A stretch of 64,000 nt of DNA from Gordonia phthalatica (GTDB taxonomy: Bacteria > Actinomycetota > Actinomycetes > Mycobacteriales > Mycobacteriaceae): NCBI RefSeq assembly GCF_001305675.1, contig NZ_CP011853.1:3100001-3164000 (forward strand), written 5' to 3'. Within the stretch, counting starts at the first letter, position 1; the number at the start of each line of letters is the position of its first letter. The notes beneath the pieces were generated by a model. It was not told where the DNA came from and did no database searches. It saw nothing but the letters and a program-made list of their open reading frames with translations. The translations under genes were made by a program, and so were the position numbers. Positions 53,380-63,296 of this stretch are shown one piece after another.

Positions 53380-54831
53380 ATGGCCGACATGTCGAGGCGT
53401 CGCAGGACCGCGATCGGCATGGCGATCGCCGTCGCGATGGTCGTGTCGGGGTGCGACTCGGGTACGGCGGGCTCGGGCGACACCACAGCTCTCGACCTCG
53501 GTCGCGACTGTCTCGCCAAGGAAGCACCGACCCTCGATCTGCAGAAGCCACTTCGCGAACGCTGGCACGTGAAGGCTTCTGCGATCGTCCCCGAATGGCA
53601 GGTGGTCGACACGGTCTCGCTGATCGACATCAATCCGGATTCAGATCGCAACGCGAGCCCGGCCACGACGACGCGGCCGATTCTGTGCGGTCACACGTTC
53701 GTCGTCGTCGCACCGTCGATCCTCGGTGAGCAGCCCGCAGAGCAGCAGACGATCGCCGGCATCGACGTGTCGACGGGCTCCGTCGCCTGGCGGGCGCCCT
53801 TGGCTGCGCACGCGAAGTGCGCGCAGATGGGTGAGCGCTTCGGTTGCGTCGCGACACTGCCCGACCACGTCTCCGTGCAGGTCTTCTCGCCCGTCGGCGG
53901 CGACACGCACGAGTACCGTCTCCCCGCGGCCGACGCCGCCGTCCCCGTCTCAGACGGCATCGTCACCGCCATCGCCGACGGCGATCGCACCCGCATCACG
54001 AAATACAGCGCCGATGGCCAGGCGTGGAGCAGTACGACTCCGGTCGGCCCGTCGACGTCCCGGCACGACGACCTCGTCCTGCAGACGGTCGGGGCCGACT
54101 TCGCGATCGTGCACCGGACCTACGGGCGGTCCGCCGCCGTGTTTGCGACGCGCACCGGGAAGGTCGTCGCCGAGGTGCCATCGCGAGCGAGCAATTTCGC
54201 TGTGAGCGCGTTCCCGGGTCGCCGAGTGATCGCGAACGCCGCCGACGGTGCCGTGATCGTGGACGAGTCGGGGCGGACCGTCCGGCGTCATCCCGGGGCC
54301 GGACTCGGCGACGCCCAAGGCTGGCCGCACCTGCAGTCAGCCGCGGCCGGCGCACAGGTCTACGCGTTGCAGGACGGCCTGTACGACGTCGAGACCGGGC
54401 AGAAGTCACCGATCCCTCAGCAACTGCGAATTCCCGGACAGCCGCCGTCGCCGCCGTATACCGCGATTCTCGGACCGGTCATCGGACGAACCGCCTGGTA
54501 CACGGCACAACCGACGAACTCGTACGCCTCGCTCGCCGATCCCCGAACGGCCGGCGTCGACACCGTCACCGGCAGGGTGCGCTGGGTGAGGCCCGCCCGG
54601 ACACTCGGAAGTTCGGCCGGGCCGATCATCGGTACGACGACGCTGCTCGTCGATACGGTGGGGAACCGAACCATGCTCAGCGCCGTCGCCGCAGGCACCG
54701 CCCGCGCCCTGTGGTCGCAACGGCTGGGTCCCGGTGACGTCTCACCGGTGGAGACCCGCGGGGCCTTCGACATCGACGTGCACGGCGTGAACCTGACCCA
54801 GTACGGAATCTCCCTGTGGGGTGCCCGGTGA
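53380..54831 (+). CDS. Beta-propeller-like lipoprotein
   Basis: A 483-residue protein with a signal (RRRRTAIGMAIAVAMVV) and lipobox VSGC. The mature domain has propeller-type strands with PQQ-like motifs (IAGIDVSTGSVAWRAPL, GVDTVTGRVRWVRPA, AAGTARALWSQRL). It is a likely partner or paralogue of the divergent membrane-anchored protein. ATG 53380 or 53389 are equal candidates. Function unknown. Confidence 0.82.
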   Translation: MADMSRRRRTAIGMAIAVAMVVSGCDSGTAGSGDTTALDLGRDCLAKEAPTLDLQKPLRERWHVKASAIVPEWQVVDTVSLIDINPDSDRNASPATTTRPILCGHTFVVVAPSILGEQPAEQQTIAGIDVSTGSVAWRAPLAAHAKCAQMGERFGCVATLPDHVSVQVFSPVGGDTHEYRLPAADAAVPVSDGIVTAIADGDRTRITKYSADGQAWSSTTPVGPSTSRHDDLVLQTVGADFAIVHRTYGRSAAVFATRTGKVVAEVPSRASNFAVSAFPGRRVIANAADGAVIVDESGRTVRRHPGAGLGDAQGWPHLQSAAAGAQVYALQDGLYDVETGQKSPIPQQLRIPGQPPSPPYTAILGPVIGRTAWYTAQPTNSYASLADPRTAGVDTVTGRVRWVRPARTLGSSAGPIIGTTTLLVDTVGNRTMLSAVAAGTARALWSQRLGPGDVSPVETRGAFDIDVHGVNLTQYGISLWGAR

Positions 54832-54874
54832 CCTCACCCGGCGTGCCCGTCGATCGCACTCGGCAGGCGTCGCA

Positions 54875-55210
54875 TCACGCCTTCTCTGCGTCGCCGAACT
54901 CCCTCACCAGCGAGGTCATGGTGCGGGCGACACAGTCGGCGTCGCATCGTCCCGCTTGAAATCCGCCGCCGCAGGCGATGAGTTCCTGCAGGACCGGGAA
55001 GAGCTTCACCGACCGGGTACCGAGCGGCCTCATGCCGCGGCCGGCCGCTTCCTCCTCCGCTTGGAAGCTGTGAACCGCGGCGATCATCGCGTCGGTCATC
55101 TCCTTCACCGCGACATCGCCGTTCAGGAATCCGGGTCCCATGCTGATCGGCACGTCGATCGCGGCCTGGATGCGGTCCGCCTGCTGCTCCGATTCGATCG
55201 TCTCCGGCAT
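54875..55210 (-). CDS. Small acidic protein of unknown function
   Basis: A 111-residue protein without signal or membrane segment. It is helical, with four Cys near the C terminus (IACGGGF, GRCDADCVA) that could bind metal. AGGAG lies 6 nt before ATG 55210; the ATG at 55225 is less well placed. No family is recognised. Confidence 0.7.
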   Translation of the reverse strand: MPETIESEQQADRIQAAIDVPISMGPGFLNGDVAVKEMTDAMIAAVHSFQAEEEAAGRGMRPLGTRSVKLFPVLQELIACGGGFQAGRCDADCVARTMTSLVREFGDAEKA

Positions 55211-55380
55211 GGTGTGCTCCTTCACGCTCGACTACGGACCCCATTGTCCTCCGGCGTGGACCTCCGCGTCGGATCAGCCGATTCTGCGGCGAAGGTCCGC
55301 AATGAGATCCTCCCCTACTGAAATCGATGATTCATCATCGCGCCCACCCGCGACCCGCAGTGTGTGTTTCCCTCGATGTC

Positions 55381-55965
55381 ATGGAGGTGCGCCACGTCCG
55401 CAAAGTGTCCATCGAATTCAAGCGCAAGTACCGGCTGTTCAACGACGACGGTCGAGGTCGGCCCGGCGCGGTCACCGGCTATGCCGAAAAGCAGTTGACG
55501 GCGAGCGACGAGTTCACGCTGTACCGAGACGACACGCGCACGGAGCAACTCGCTGTCGTCAAAGAGAGCAGCGCCGGCTTCCTCGCCTCGTTGACCGGTT
55601 ACGAGGTCTTCACACCGGGAGGAGGTGGCCTCGGCACCTTCGGCGTAGTGACGAGCAGATCCATGCAGCGCACGACGTGGCAGTTCGACCAGCCCGGACT
55701 CGGGCAGCTCACCGGCACCGAACGCAGCCTCGCGACGGCCCGATCCCGACGGGTGATCGCGTTGCTCGGCGACGTCGCGGGCGAGGTCGTCAACTCGGTG
55801 ATGAAATACCACTTCGATTTCGCCGACATCGACGGCACCATCGTCTTCAGCGTCGAGAAGCCGAAGGTGTTCGACGACTGGTATCGGCTGGTGCTGCACG
55901 ACGACTCGGTGGATCCGCTATTAGTGTCGGCGCTGGCGATCACGATGGAGGCTCGGTCGCGGTGA
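55381..55965 (+). CDS. LURP-one/tubby-like (scramblase-type fold) protein
   Basis: A 194-residue protein. The strand pattern with KRKYRLFND, GYAEKQLTASDEFTLYRD, SRSMQRTTWQFDQPGLG and ending DDWYRLVL resembles LURP-one-related proteins, which share the tubby C-terminal barrel. No signal peptide. ATG 55381 is the likely start, though an upstream in-frame start exists at 55327. The family assignment is by pattern, so moderate. Confidence 0.7.
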   Translation: MEVRHVRKVSIEFKRKYRLFNDDGRGRPGAVTGYAEKQLTASDEFTLYRDDTRTEQLAVVKESSAGFLASLTGYEVFTPGGGGLGTFGVVTSRSMQRTTWQFDQPGLGQLTGTERSLATARSRRVIALLGDVAGEVVNSVMKYHFDFADIDGTIVFSVEKPKVFDDWYRLVLHDDSVDPLLVSALAITMEARSR

Positions 55966-56030
55966 GCGCTCGCTGCGCTCGCAGGCGGCACTCGACCAAC
56001 CTGAGAGGCCGAGTCTGACTGTGATACGAA

Positions 56031-56065
56031 GAATCCCGCTCCGACCGAAGGTCGAAGCGGGATTC
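56031..56065. terminator. Hairpin terminator beside tRNA-Ala
   Basis: A perfect 10-bp stem GAATCCCGCT/AGCGGGATTC encloses a second CGACC/GGTCG stem. It begins 6 bp from the tRNA 3' end, so it probably ends the tRNA transcript on the minus strand; it may also serve the convergent LURP-like gene. Confidence 0.8.
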
Positions 56066-56071
56066 TCGAAG

Positions 56072-56144
56072 TGGAGCTAAGGGGACTCGAACCCCTGACC
56101 CCCACACTGCCAGTGTGGTGCGCTACCAGCTGCGCCATAGCCCC
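56072..56144 (-). tRNA. tRNA-Ala(GGC)
   Basis: A 73-nt tRNA on the minus strand. The acceptor stem GGGGCTA pairs with TAGCTCC and includes the G3-U70 wobble that marks alanine tRNAs; the discriminator is A. The anticodon stem-loop CACTGGCAGTG gives anticodon GGC. The T-loop is GGTTCGAGTCC. CCA is not encoded. Confidence 0.95.
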
Positions 56145-56278
56145 GTGTTCACTTGTGCGCACCGGATTGTTTGCCTCTCCGAGTGCGCTAGCTAAGTTAC
56201 CCCACCCGCTTAACCGGCACCAAATCGCCTGGTCAGAGTTCGATCGCCGAAGGCCGCCGGGTCACCCGAAGACGAGGC

Positions 56279-56881
56279 TCACGACCGCTTGATCGTCAGG
56301 CTGCTCATGCCGCTGAGGGCACCGGTCACCATGATCACGTGCCCGCCGGGACGCGCAGGCGACCCGGCCTTGTCCTTGATCGACGACCAGCCGCTCTTCG
56401 CGACGGCGTCGTACCGAACCTCGTGCTCGGGACCGACCCGGAGTCGGACGGTCGACGCGCTGACCTGAAGCTGCAGTTCGACGACGGGCGCGGCGAACGT
56501 CGCGAGCCGGTAATCGAGCTCGAAGGTGCCCATCTCGCCGGTCAGGATCGTCCGGGCAGGCACCGTCCACGCGCCCTTGCGGCGCTGCGACTCCCAGTCC
56601 GCGGTGATGGTCTCCGGAACGTGCGCCACCGGTGGCACCGCAGCCACCACAGCGTCTGCGACGGCCGGCGTGTCGGGGAAGAGCAGCTGCGCATTCGGCA
56701 AGTCGGCAACGACACCGCGGAGGTCGCCGCGCGTGCGCGCTTCGTAGATGGTCCCGGACCGCTCCTCGAACTCGGTGATGTCGAGGTAGCCCTGGGAGAA
56801 GGCGTCGTTGATCAGCCCGATGGCGCGCTCCCGTTCGGGATGCCCCACTCGGACGTCGTCGTCCGGGTATGCCTGCGTCAC
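56279..56881 (-). CDS. DUF1707 (SHOCT-like) protein
   Basis: A 200-residue protein. The N-terminal DUF1707 domain (DVRVGHPERERAIGLINDAFSQGYLDITEFEERS, abbreviated by its ends DVRVGHPERE and ITEFEERS) is typical of actinobacteria. A second domain has beta strands (ETITADWESQRRKGAW, EMGTFELDYRLATF), like the DUF2154-type cell-wall-active antibiotic response region. The GTG start is at 56881. It is downstream of the thioredoxin-like gene on the same strand. Confidence 0.85.
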   Translation of the reverse strand: MTQAYPDDDVRVGHPERERAIGLINDAFSQGYLDITEFEERSGTIYEARTRGDLRGVVADLPNAQLLFPDTPAVADAVVAAVPPVAHVPETITADWESQRRKGAWTVPARTILTGEMGTFELDYRLATFAAPVVELQLQVSASTVRLRVGPEHEVRYDAVAKSGWSSIKDKAGSPARPGGHVIMVTGALSGMSSLTIKRS

Positions 56882-56925
56882 GACAGTCACCTTACGGAAG
56901 ACTGTCGTCCGTTCGGGCCACTCCC

Positions 56926-57654
56926 CTACTTGGTGGGGCGCGCCCCGGCGAGGATCTCGTCGAGCCAGCCCGGGCCGCTGCCGATGTTCTCGACCTGCTT
57001 GCCCGCGAGCAGGACAGTCGGCGTCGCAACCTGGCCCTCCGTGGAGTTGCTCAACTGTCCCTTCGACGCGTCGGCCATGGTGCGTGCCTCGTCGACCAGC
57101 TTCCCCGCGGCGATGCAGTCGCGGCTCACCGGACTGGCACCGTTGGCGACCGCTAGATCGGCGATCTTCTGGTTGTCGAGGTCGTCGTTCCAGCGCTGGA
57201 AGAGCGCGGAGTGCAGCTTCCAGAACACCTCGCGGTCGTCGTTGCGGGCCACGCACAGGGCTGCGCCGGCGGCGCGCGACGAGTAGTCGCCGGAGTCCGA
57301 GGCGCCGTCGAGGAAGTTCAGCATGTGATAGCGGGCGCGGATCTTGCCGTCGATCACGTTCTGCCGAATCGCGGCGCCGGACTGCTTCTCGAACTCGCTG
57401 CAGTGCTCGCAGTGGAAGTCCTCGAAGATGTCGATGGTGATCGGCGCCGCCTTGTCACCGACGATGAACGACGCGTTCTCGGCGAGGACCTTGTCGTCGA
57501 CAGGCGGATACGACTTGTTGTTCATCCAGATGAAGCCGCCGACGACGAGCGCGATCACGACCGCCAAGCCGATACCGACATACAGGTACGACGACGCTCC
57601 CGCCGCCTGCGGCTGGTAGTCGGGGTTCTCGCGCGGTTTCTTGCCGTTGGTCAC
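56926..57654 (-). CDS. Membrane-anchored DsbA-like thioredoxin
   Basis: A 242-residue protein with a cytoplasmic N terminus, one membrane helix (~25-44, VGIGLAVVIALVVGGFIWM) and an extracytoplasmic DsbA/Thioredoxin_4 domain with redox motif CEHC in FEDFHCEHCSEF. The cis-Pro loop ATPTVLLAG follows. A second Cys pair (ALCVARN, RDCIAA) may be structural. It resembles mycobacterial Rv2969c-type DsbA and probably forms disulfides in exported proteins. The start is GTG 57654. Confidence 0.92.
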   Translation of the reverse strand: MTNGKKPRENPDYQPQAAGASSYLYVGIGLAVVIALVVGGFIWMNNKSYPPVDDKVLAENASFIVGDKAAPITIDIFEDFHCEHCSEFEKQSGAAIRQNVIDGKIRARYHMLNFLDGASDSGDYSSRAAGAALCVARNDDREVFWKLHSALFQRWNDDLDNQKIADLAVANGASPVSRDCIAAGKLVDEARTMADASKGQLSNSTEGQVATPTVLLAGKQVENIGSGPGWLDEILAGARPTK

Positions 57655-57706
57655 GGTGTCGACTGTAGCGGGAGGTCACGGGGGCTGGTGCGACCCAGCC
57701 TGCGGC

Positions 57707-57749
57707 GGTCTCGATGTGGTCGTCGCTCCGCTCCTCCCGTACTCGACCA
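57707..57749. repeat. REP-like palindromic sequence
   Basis: GGTCTCGAT...ACTCGACCA with a GCTCCGCTCC centre has the form of the short interspersed palindromes common in Gordonia and Rhodococcus. It lies between the DsbA-like gene and the tRNA fragment. Only its form is seen here; copy number elsewhere cannot be judged. Confidence 0.5.
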
Positions 57750-57763
57750 GCGTGAGGGAGCCC

Positions 57764-57791
57764 CAGTGTGGGGTCAGGGGTTCGAGTCCCC

Positions 57792-57794
<3 letters not shown>
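57764..57794 (+). repeat. Partial inverted copy of the tRNA-Ala 3' half
   Basis: 31 nt match 31 of 32 nt of the intact tRNA-Ala at 56078-56109 (one G missing), covering the anticodon-stem end through the T-arm. The copy is on the opposite strand and ends at the pgm stop codon. It has no acceptor stem or D-arm, so it is not a tRNA gene; it looks like an attachment-site or recombination remnant. Confidence 0.85.
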
Positions 57795-59432
<1,638 letters not shown>

Positions 59433-59560
59433 GCGGTTGATTCTGCCACCGCGCCTCCACCGACACCGGTCCGACGACCGAACGACGCGATCCACCGGTT
59501 CCCGACAGATCCCGGATACTCTGACGACGACTCACCCGTGACCGTGGAGCGAGGAGCCTC

Positions 59561-60190
59561 GTGTTCTCAACCAGCCTGCTGGCACCGATTCGCAGCCGGA
59601 CCTCGCCCGATCTGGCGGTCCTCATCCTCCCCGGCGGCACCGACTTCAGCTATCGCCGATTCTCGCCGACGCAGGGCTCCGCGCTCCGGATGTACCCGTT
59701 CACTGCATCGATCCAAGCCCGATTCGGGACCCGCGTCCGGGTGAAGCAGGCGCAGTACCGGGTCTACGGCTGGAACGGCGGTCAGGCCAGCCCGATGCCG
59801 CATGCCCGCGCCGCACTCGACGCCCTCGCTTCCGAACATCCCGGCGTTCCGATCGCCGTCATCGGGCACTCGATGGGCGGTCGGATCGCCGCCCTCCTCG
59901 GCGACGATGAACGGGTCACCGACATCCTGGCCCTGGCCCCGTGGTGGCAGTTCGCCGACTGGCGCCACATCCGCGACGGTGTCCGGGTCCGCGCGATCCA
60001 CGGCGACGCCGACACCGTCACCCGAGCACCCCGCACCGCGAAGGGCATCGCCGAACTCGCGGCCCGTGGGTTCGACGCCGAGTACCTCGCGGTCCCCGGC
60101 GGCGGCCACCCGATGCTCGACCACCTCGACGTGTGGCAGGGCGGTGCCCTCCGCTTCGTCGGCGAAGCCCTCGAACGGTCGCGTCGATGA
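59561..60190 (+). CDS. Alpha/beta-hydrolase
   Basis: A 209-residue cytoplasmic hydrolase. The oxyanion region LILPGGTDFS, nucleophile elbow GHSMGGRIA, Asp in IHGDADTVTRA and His in GGGHPMLDHL form a complete triad. The start is GTG with GAGGAG upstream. Its stop overlaps the ABC ATPase start (ATGA), so it begins a three-gene operon. Substrate unknown. Confidence 0.88.
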   Translation: MFSTSLLAPIRSRTSPDLAVLILPGGTDFSYRRFSPTQGSALRMYPFTASIQARFGTRVRVKQAQYRVYGWNGGQASPMPHARAALDALASEHPGVPIAVIGHSMGGRIAALLGDDERVTDILALAPWWQFADWRHIRDGVRVRAIHGDADTVTRAPRTAKGIAELAARGFDAEYLAVPGGGHPMLDHLDVWQGGALRFVGEALERSRR

Positions 60191-61035
60191 TCGGCCCCGT
60201 CCTCGCCGCGAGAGGGCTCGCCCGGCAGTTCGGCGACCACCTGGCCGTCACCCACGCCGATATCGACCTGCACGCCGGCCGGATCACCGGACTCGTCGGA
60301 CCCAACGGCGCGGGTAAGACAACCCTTCTGCTGATGCTCGCGGGCCTGCTGGAACCCGACCGCGGCACCATCGAGTTCGACGGGACCGCCGTGGAGCACG
60401 CGAAGCTGCGCGCCGCGATCGGCTGGATGCCCGACGCGTTCGGCACCTGGGAGTCGCTGACCCCGCGGGAGATCCTCGTCGCCTTCGGCAGGCTGTACGG
60501 GATGGCCGCGACCGACGCCGACCTCCGCGCCCGAGAACTGCTGACGTTGGTGCACCTGGAGGATTTCACCGACAGCCCCGCGTCCGGACTGTCGCGCGGA
60601 CAGAAGCAGCGTCTCGGGCTGGCGCGCGCCCTGGTGAACCGGCCCCGGATCCTCCTGCTCGACGAGCCGGCGTCCGGGATGGATCCGCGCTCGCGCATCG
60701 AGCTCCGCACGCTTCTCCGTCAGATGGCCGACGCGGGAACCGCCGTGCTGGTGTCGTCGCACATCCTGGCCGAGCTGGACGAGATGTCCGACGACATCGT
60801 CATGATGCAGGGCGGTGCCACCCGGATCCCCGAGCCGAGCAGGCACGCGTCGTGGCGGATCCGCCGGGTGGGCGACGCACCCGACCGCGCCGTCACCGTC
60901 GAACTGGCCGACGACGCCGCGGCGGCCGCCTACCTCGCCAAGCTGATCGCCGACGGCCACGCGATCGCCGAGTTCACCCGGGTCGACACCGGCCTGGAGC
61001 AGGTCTACCTCGACCTCGACGCCGACAGGACCTGA
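60187..61035 (+). CDS. ABC exporter ATP-binding protein
   Basis: A 282-residue ATPase. Walker A GPNGAGKTT near residue 38, signature LSRGQKQRLG, Walker B ILLLDEPASGMDP and H-loop VSSHILAELDEM are present; a ~60-residue C-terminal extension follows. It pairs with the permease encoded 1 bp downstream, forming an ABC-2-type exporter of unknown cargo. Confidence 0.92.
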   Translation: MIGPVLAARGLARQFGDHLAVTHADIDLHAGRITGLVGPNGAGKTTLLLMLAGLLEPDRGTIEFDGTAVEHAKLRAAIGWMPDAFGTWESLTPREILVAFGRLYGMAATDADLRARELLTLVHLEDFTDSPASGLSRGQKQRLGLARALVNRPRILLLDEPASGMDPRSRIELRTLLRQMADAGTAVLVSSHILAELDEMSDDIVMMQGGATRIPEPSRHASWRIRRVGDAPDRAVTVELADDAAAAAYLAKLIADGHAIAEFTRVDTGLEQVYLDLDADRT

Positions 61036-61036
61036 C

Positions 61037-62104
61037 ATGAATGTCTCCGCCATCACCACGATCGCCGGCCTCGAGGTCCGCCAACGCATCCGCTCCACCC
61101 GCTGGCGGTGGACCCTCGGGATCCTGTTCGCGCTGATCAGCGTGTTCATCCTCGGGACGCTGTACCTGACCGTCGGGGTCGCCGACGAGGACTACGCGAC
61201 GTGGTCGCACTACCTGTTCGACCTCGCGCTCGGACTGGTCCTGTTCCTGGGCCTCGCCGCCGCCCCGACCATGTCGGCGACGTCGATCAACGGCGACCGT
61301 CGCGACGCGACCCTCGCCCTGGTGCAGGCCACGCCCATCACGTCGGCCGAACTGACGATCGGCAAGCTCCTCGGCTCGTGGCTCGCATCCTTGACGCTCA
61401 TCGGCGTCGCCCTGCCGTATCTGATCTGGGGTCTGTTCACCGGTCCGATGGCGGTGTGGTCCGGAATCCTCGGCATCGGCGTCACCGCGCTGCTGCTGGG
61501 CTGCTACTGCGCGCTCGGTCTCGGGTTCTCCGCCCTCACCGTGCGGCCCGCGGCGTCGGCGATGCTCACGCAGGCCACCGTCCTGCTCCTGCTGATCGGC
61601 CTGCCGATCGGCTTCGGGATGTCCGTGCCGATGTCCATCGCAGAGCACACCGTGCCGTACGCCAAGGTGGACTACCGCGACTCGTCCAACGTGGCCGACA
61701 GCTGCGTCGACTCGACGGCGACGCAGAGCTTCGTCCACACCGAACGCACCTGGTGGCTGCTGCTGCCGAACCCGCTGCTGGTGGTCACCGACGCCGTCGC
61801 AGGCGGCATCGACCGCGACTCCCGCCTCTCCGGCGAAGGCGTCTCGCTGTTCCCCGCGATGGGGCAGTCGTTGGCGCGCTCGGGCCCCAACCTCGCGGGC
61901 CGCACCTGCGCCGATCTCGCCACCGACGGGGCGCGCGAGGACTGGAACGACGCGAACGAGCGCCACGACATGCGCTTCATCGGCCACAGCTGGTACCTGG
62001 GGCTGCTGGTCAACGTGGTCATCGGCGCGCTGGGACTGTGGGTCGCGATCCGCAGACTCCGCGTCCCCGCCCACCGTCTGCCGAGGGGTGTGCGGGTGGC
62101 GTAG
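61037..62104 (+). CDS. ABC-2-type exporter permease
   Basis: A 355-residue membrane protein. The amphipathic N terminus (GLEVRQRIRSTRWRW) is followed by about six helices (~27-50, 64-85, 115-140, 145-170, 180-205, 313-337). A long extracytoplasmic loop (~210-310) contains two Cys (DSCVDS, RTCADL) that may pair. It starts 2 bp after the ATPase gene and completes the exporter. Confidence 0.9.
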   Translation: MNVSAITTIAGLEVRQRIRSTRWRWTLGILFALISVFILGTLYLTVGVADEDYATWSHYLFDLALGLVLFLGLAAAPTMSATSINGDRRDATLALVQATPITSAELTIGKLLGSWLASLTLIGVALPYLIWGLFTGPMAVWSGILGIGVTALLLGCYCALGLGFSALTVRPAASAMLTQATVLLLLIGLPIGFGMSVPMSIAEHTVPYAKVDYRDSSNVADSCVDSTATQSFVHTERTWWLLLPNPLLVVTDAVAGGIDRDSRLSGEGVSLFPAMGQSLARSGPNLAGRTCADLATDGAREDWNDANERHDMRFIGHSWYLGLLVNVVIGALGLWVAIRRLRVPAHRLPRGVRVA

Positions 62105-62142
62105 CGTCGGGGATACCGACACCTCAGGCGAAAGGAGCACCG

Positions 62143-62502
62143 ATGACAGTCTCTATCGCCCGCGTCTACGACGCCCCCGGCGACGGCCGCGTGCTGGTCG
62201 ACCGACTGTGGCCGCGCGGAATCCGCAAGGACGATCCGCGGATCGGACGGTGGATCAAGGAGGCGGCGCCGTCGAAGGAGCTGCGCACCTGGTACCACGC
62301 GAACATGGACCAGTACGACGCGTTCCACACCCGCTACCTCGCCGAACTCGAGACGCCCGGCCCCGCCGCCGACGCCTTGAACGAACTCGTCGAGCTGGCG
62401 AGGGCGGGCGATCTAGAACTCGCGACCGCGATGAAGGATCCCGCGCACAGCGAGGTCCCGACGCTCGTCGAGGCGATCGAGGCGAAGCTGGCGAACGCCT
62501 AG
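62143..62502 (+). CDS. DUF488 family protein
   Basis: A 119-residue cytoplasmic protein with the family blocks VLVDRLWPRGIRKDD and WYHANMDQYDAFHTRYLAEL. AAAGGAG lies 5 nt before the ATG. Function is unknown in general. Its TAG shares the CTAG palindrome with the stop of the convergent hydrolase gene (4-nt overlap). Confidence 0.9.
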   Translation: MTVSIARVYDAPGDGRVLVDRLWPRGIRKDDPRIGRWIKEAAPSKELRTWYHANMDQYDAFHTRYLAELETPGPAADALNELVELARAGDLELATAMKDPAHSEVPTLVEAIEAKLANA

Positions 62503-63296
62503 CGCGGGAACGCGGGGCGCAACCAGGCCGGCGGACGGAACGGCGTCAGCTCGCCTGCGGGCATCGCGAGCCGATCGGCGACGCCCCACACGGCGGCCAG
62601 ATTGTGGCCGAACCCGAGGTGCGAACTGAGGACCTCGATGTTCTCGCTCAACGCCGACGGCTCGTCGCGGCACACCTGCCAGGCGACGATCCCGTCGAGC
62701 CTGCTGTAGAACGACGTCGACGGCATCGTCAACGGTTCCGCATCCGCCTCGAGCGGGGTGCCGAGTTCGCGCGCGTGGAAGCGCGACAGCAGGTCGAACA
62801 GGTGCTTGGCGCGACTCTGGTCGTGCGTCTCCATCCGGAACGGGCTGCCCAGGGTGATGACCTGCCGGACCTTCTCGGGCGTCTCGCGCGCCAGTTCACG
62901 CGCGAAGATCCCGCCGAGGCTCCAGCCGATGAGGCTGACCGGCTGCCCGTGGCGGCGGTAGACGTCGTCGAGCTTGGTGCGCATGCCGCGCAGGATCCGA
63001 TCGCTGGGGCCGATGTTGACGCCCAACCCCCAGCCGTAGGTCGGGTAACCGAGGTTCTTCAGCGTGGTCCGCAGCGGCGTGGTCGTGAGGTCCGACGTCG
63101 TGAAGCCCGGCAGCACCAGGACGGGCTGGGCGTCGTCGCTCATCGGCGCCGCCGCCATCGTCGGCCACGTGGACGCGTAGGCGCCCAGCTCCCACAGGGA
63201 TCGAGTGAAGTCGGTCGACGTCAACGCCAGGCGCGGCTTGCGTGCCGGTCGATGCTGTTCGGTCATCGGGGTCGCGGTCGTCAGTGTCGTGGTCAT
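62499..63296 (-). CDS. Alpha/beta-hydrolase (esterase/lipase type)
   Basis: A 265-residue hydrolase. The strand VLVLPGFTTSD supplies the oxyanion hole, the nucleophile is in LIGWSLGGIFAREL, and His in GFGHNLAAV closes the triad with an Asp before it. It resembles actinobacterial PGAP1/lipase-class hydrolases. Its ATG overlaps the SDR stop by 1 nt (TGATG), so the pair is co-translated. Confidence 0.88.
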   Translation of the reverse strand: MTTTLTTATPMTEQHRPARKPRLALTSTDFTRSLWELGAYASTWPTMAAAPMSDDAQPVLVLPGFTTSDLTTTPLRTTLKNLGYPTYGWGLGVNIGPSDRILRGMRTKLDDVYRRHGQPVSLIGWSLGGIFARELARETPEKVRQVITLGSPFRMETHDQSRAKHLFDLLSRFHARELGTPLEADAEPLTMPSTSFYSRLDGIVAWQVCRDEPSALSENIEVLSSHLGFGHNLAAVWGVADRLAMPAGELTPFRPPAWLRPAFPR

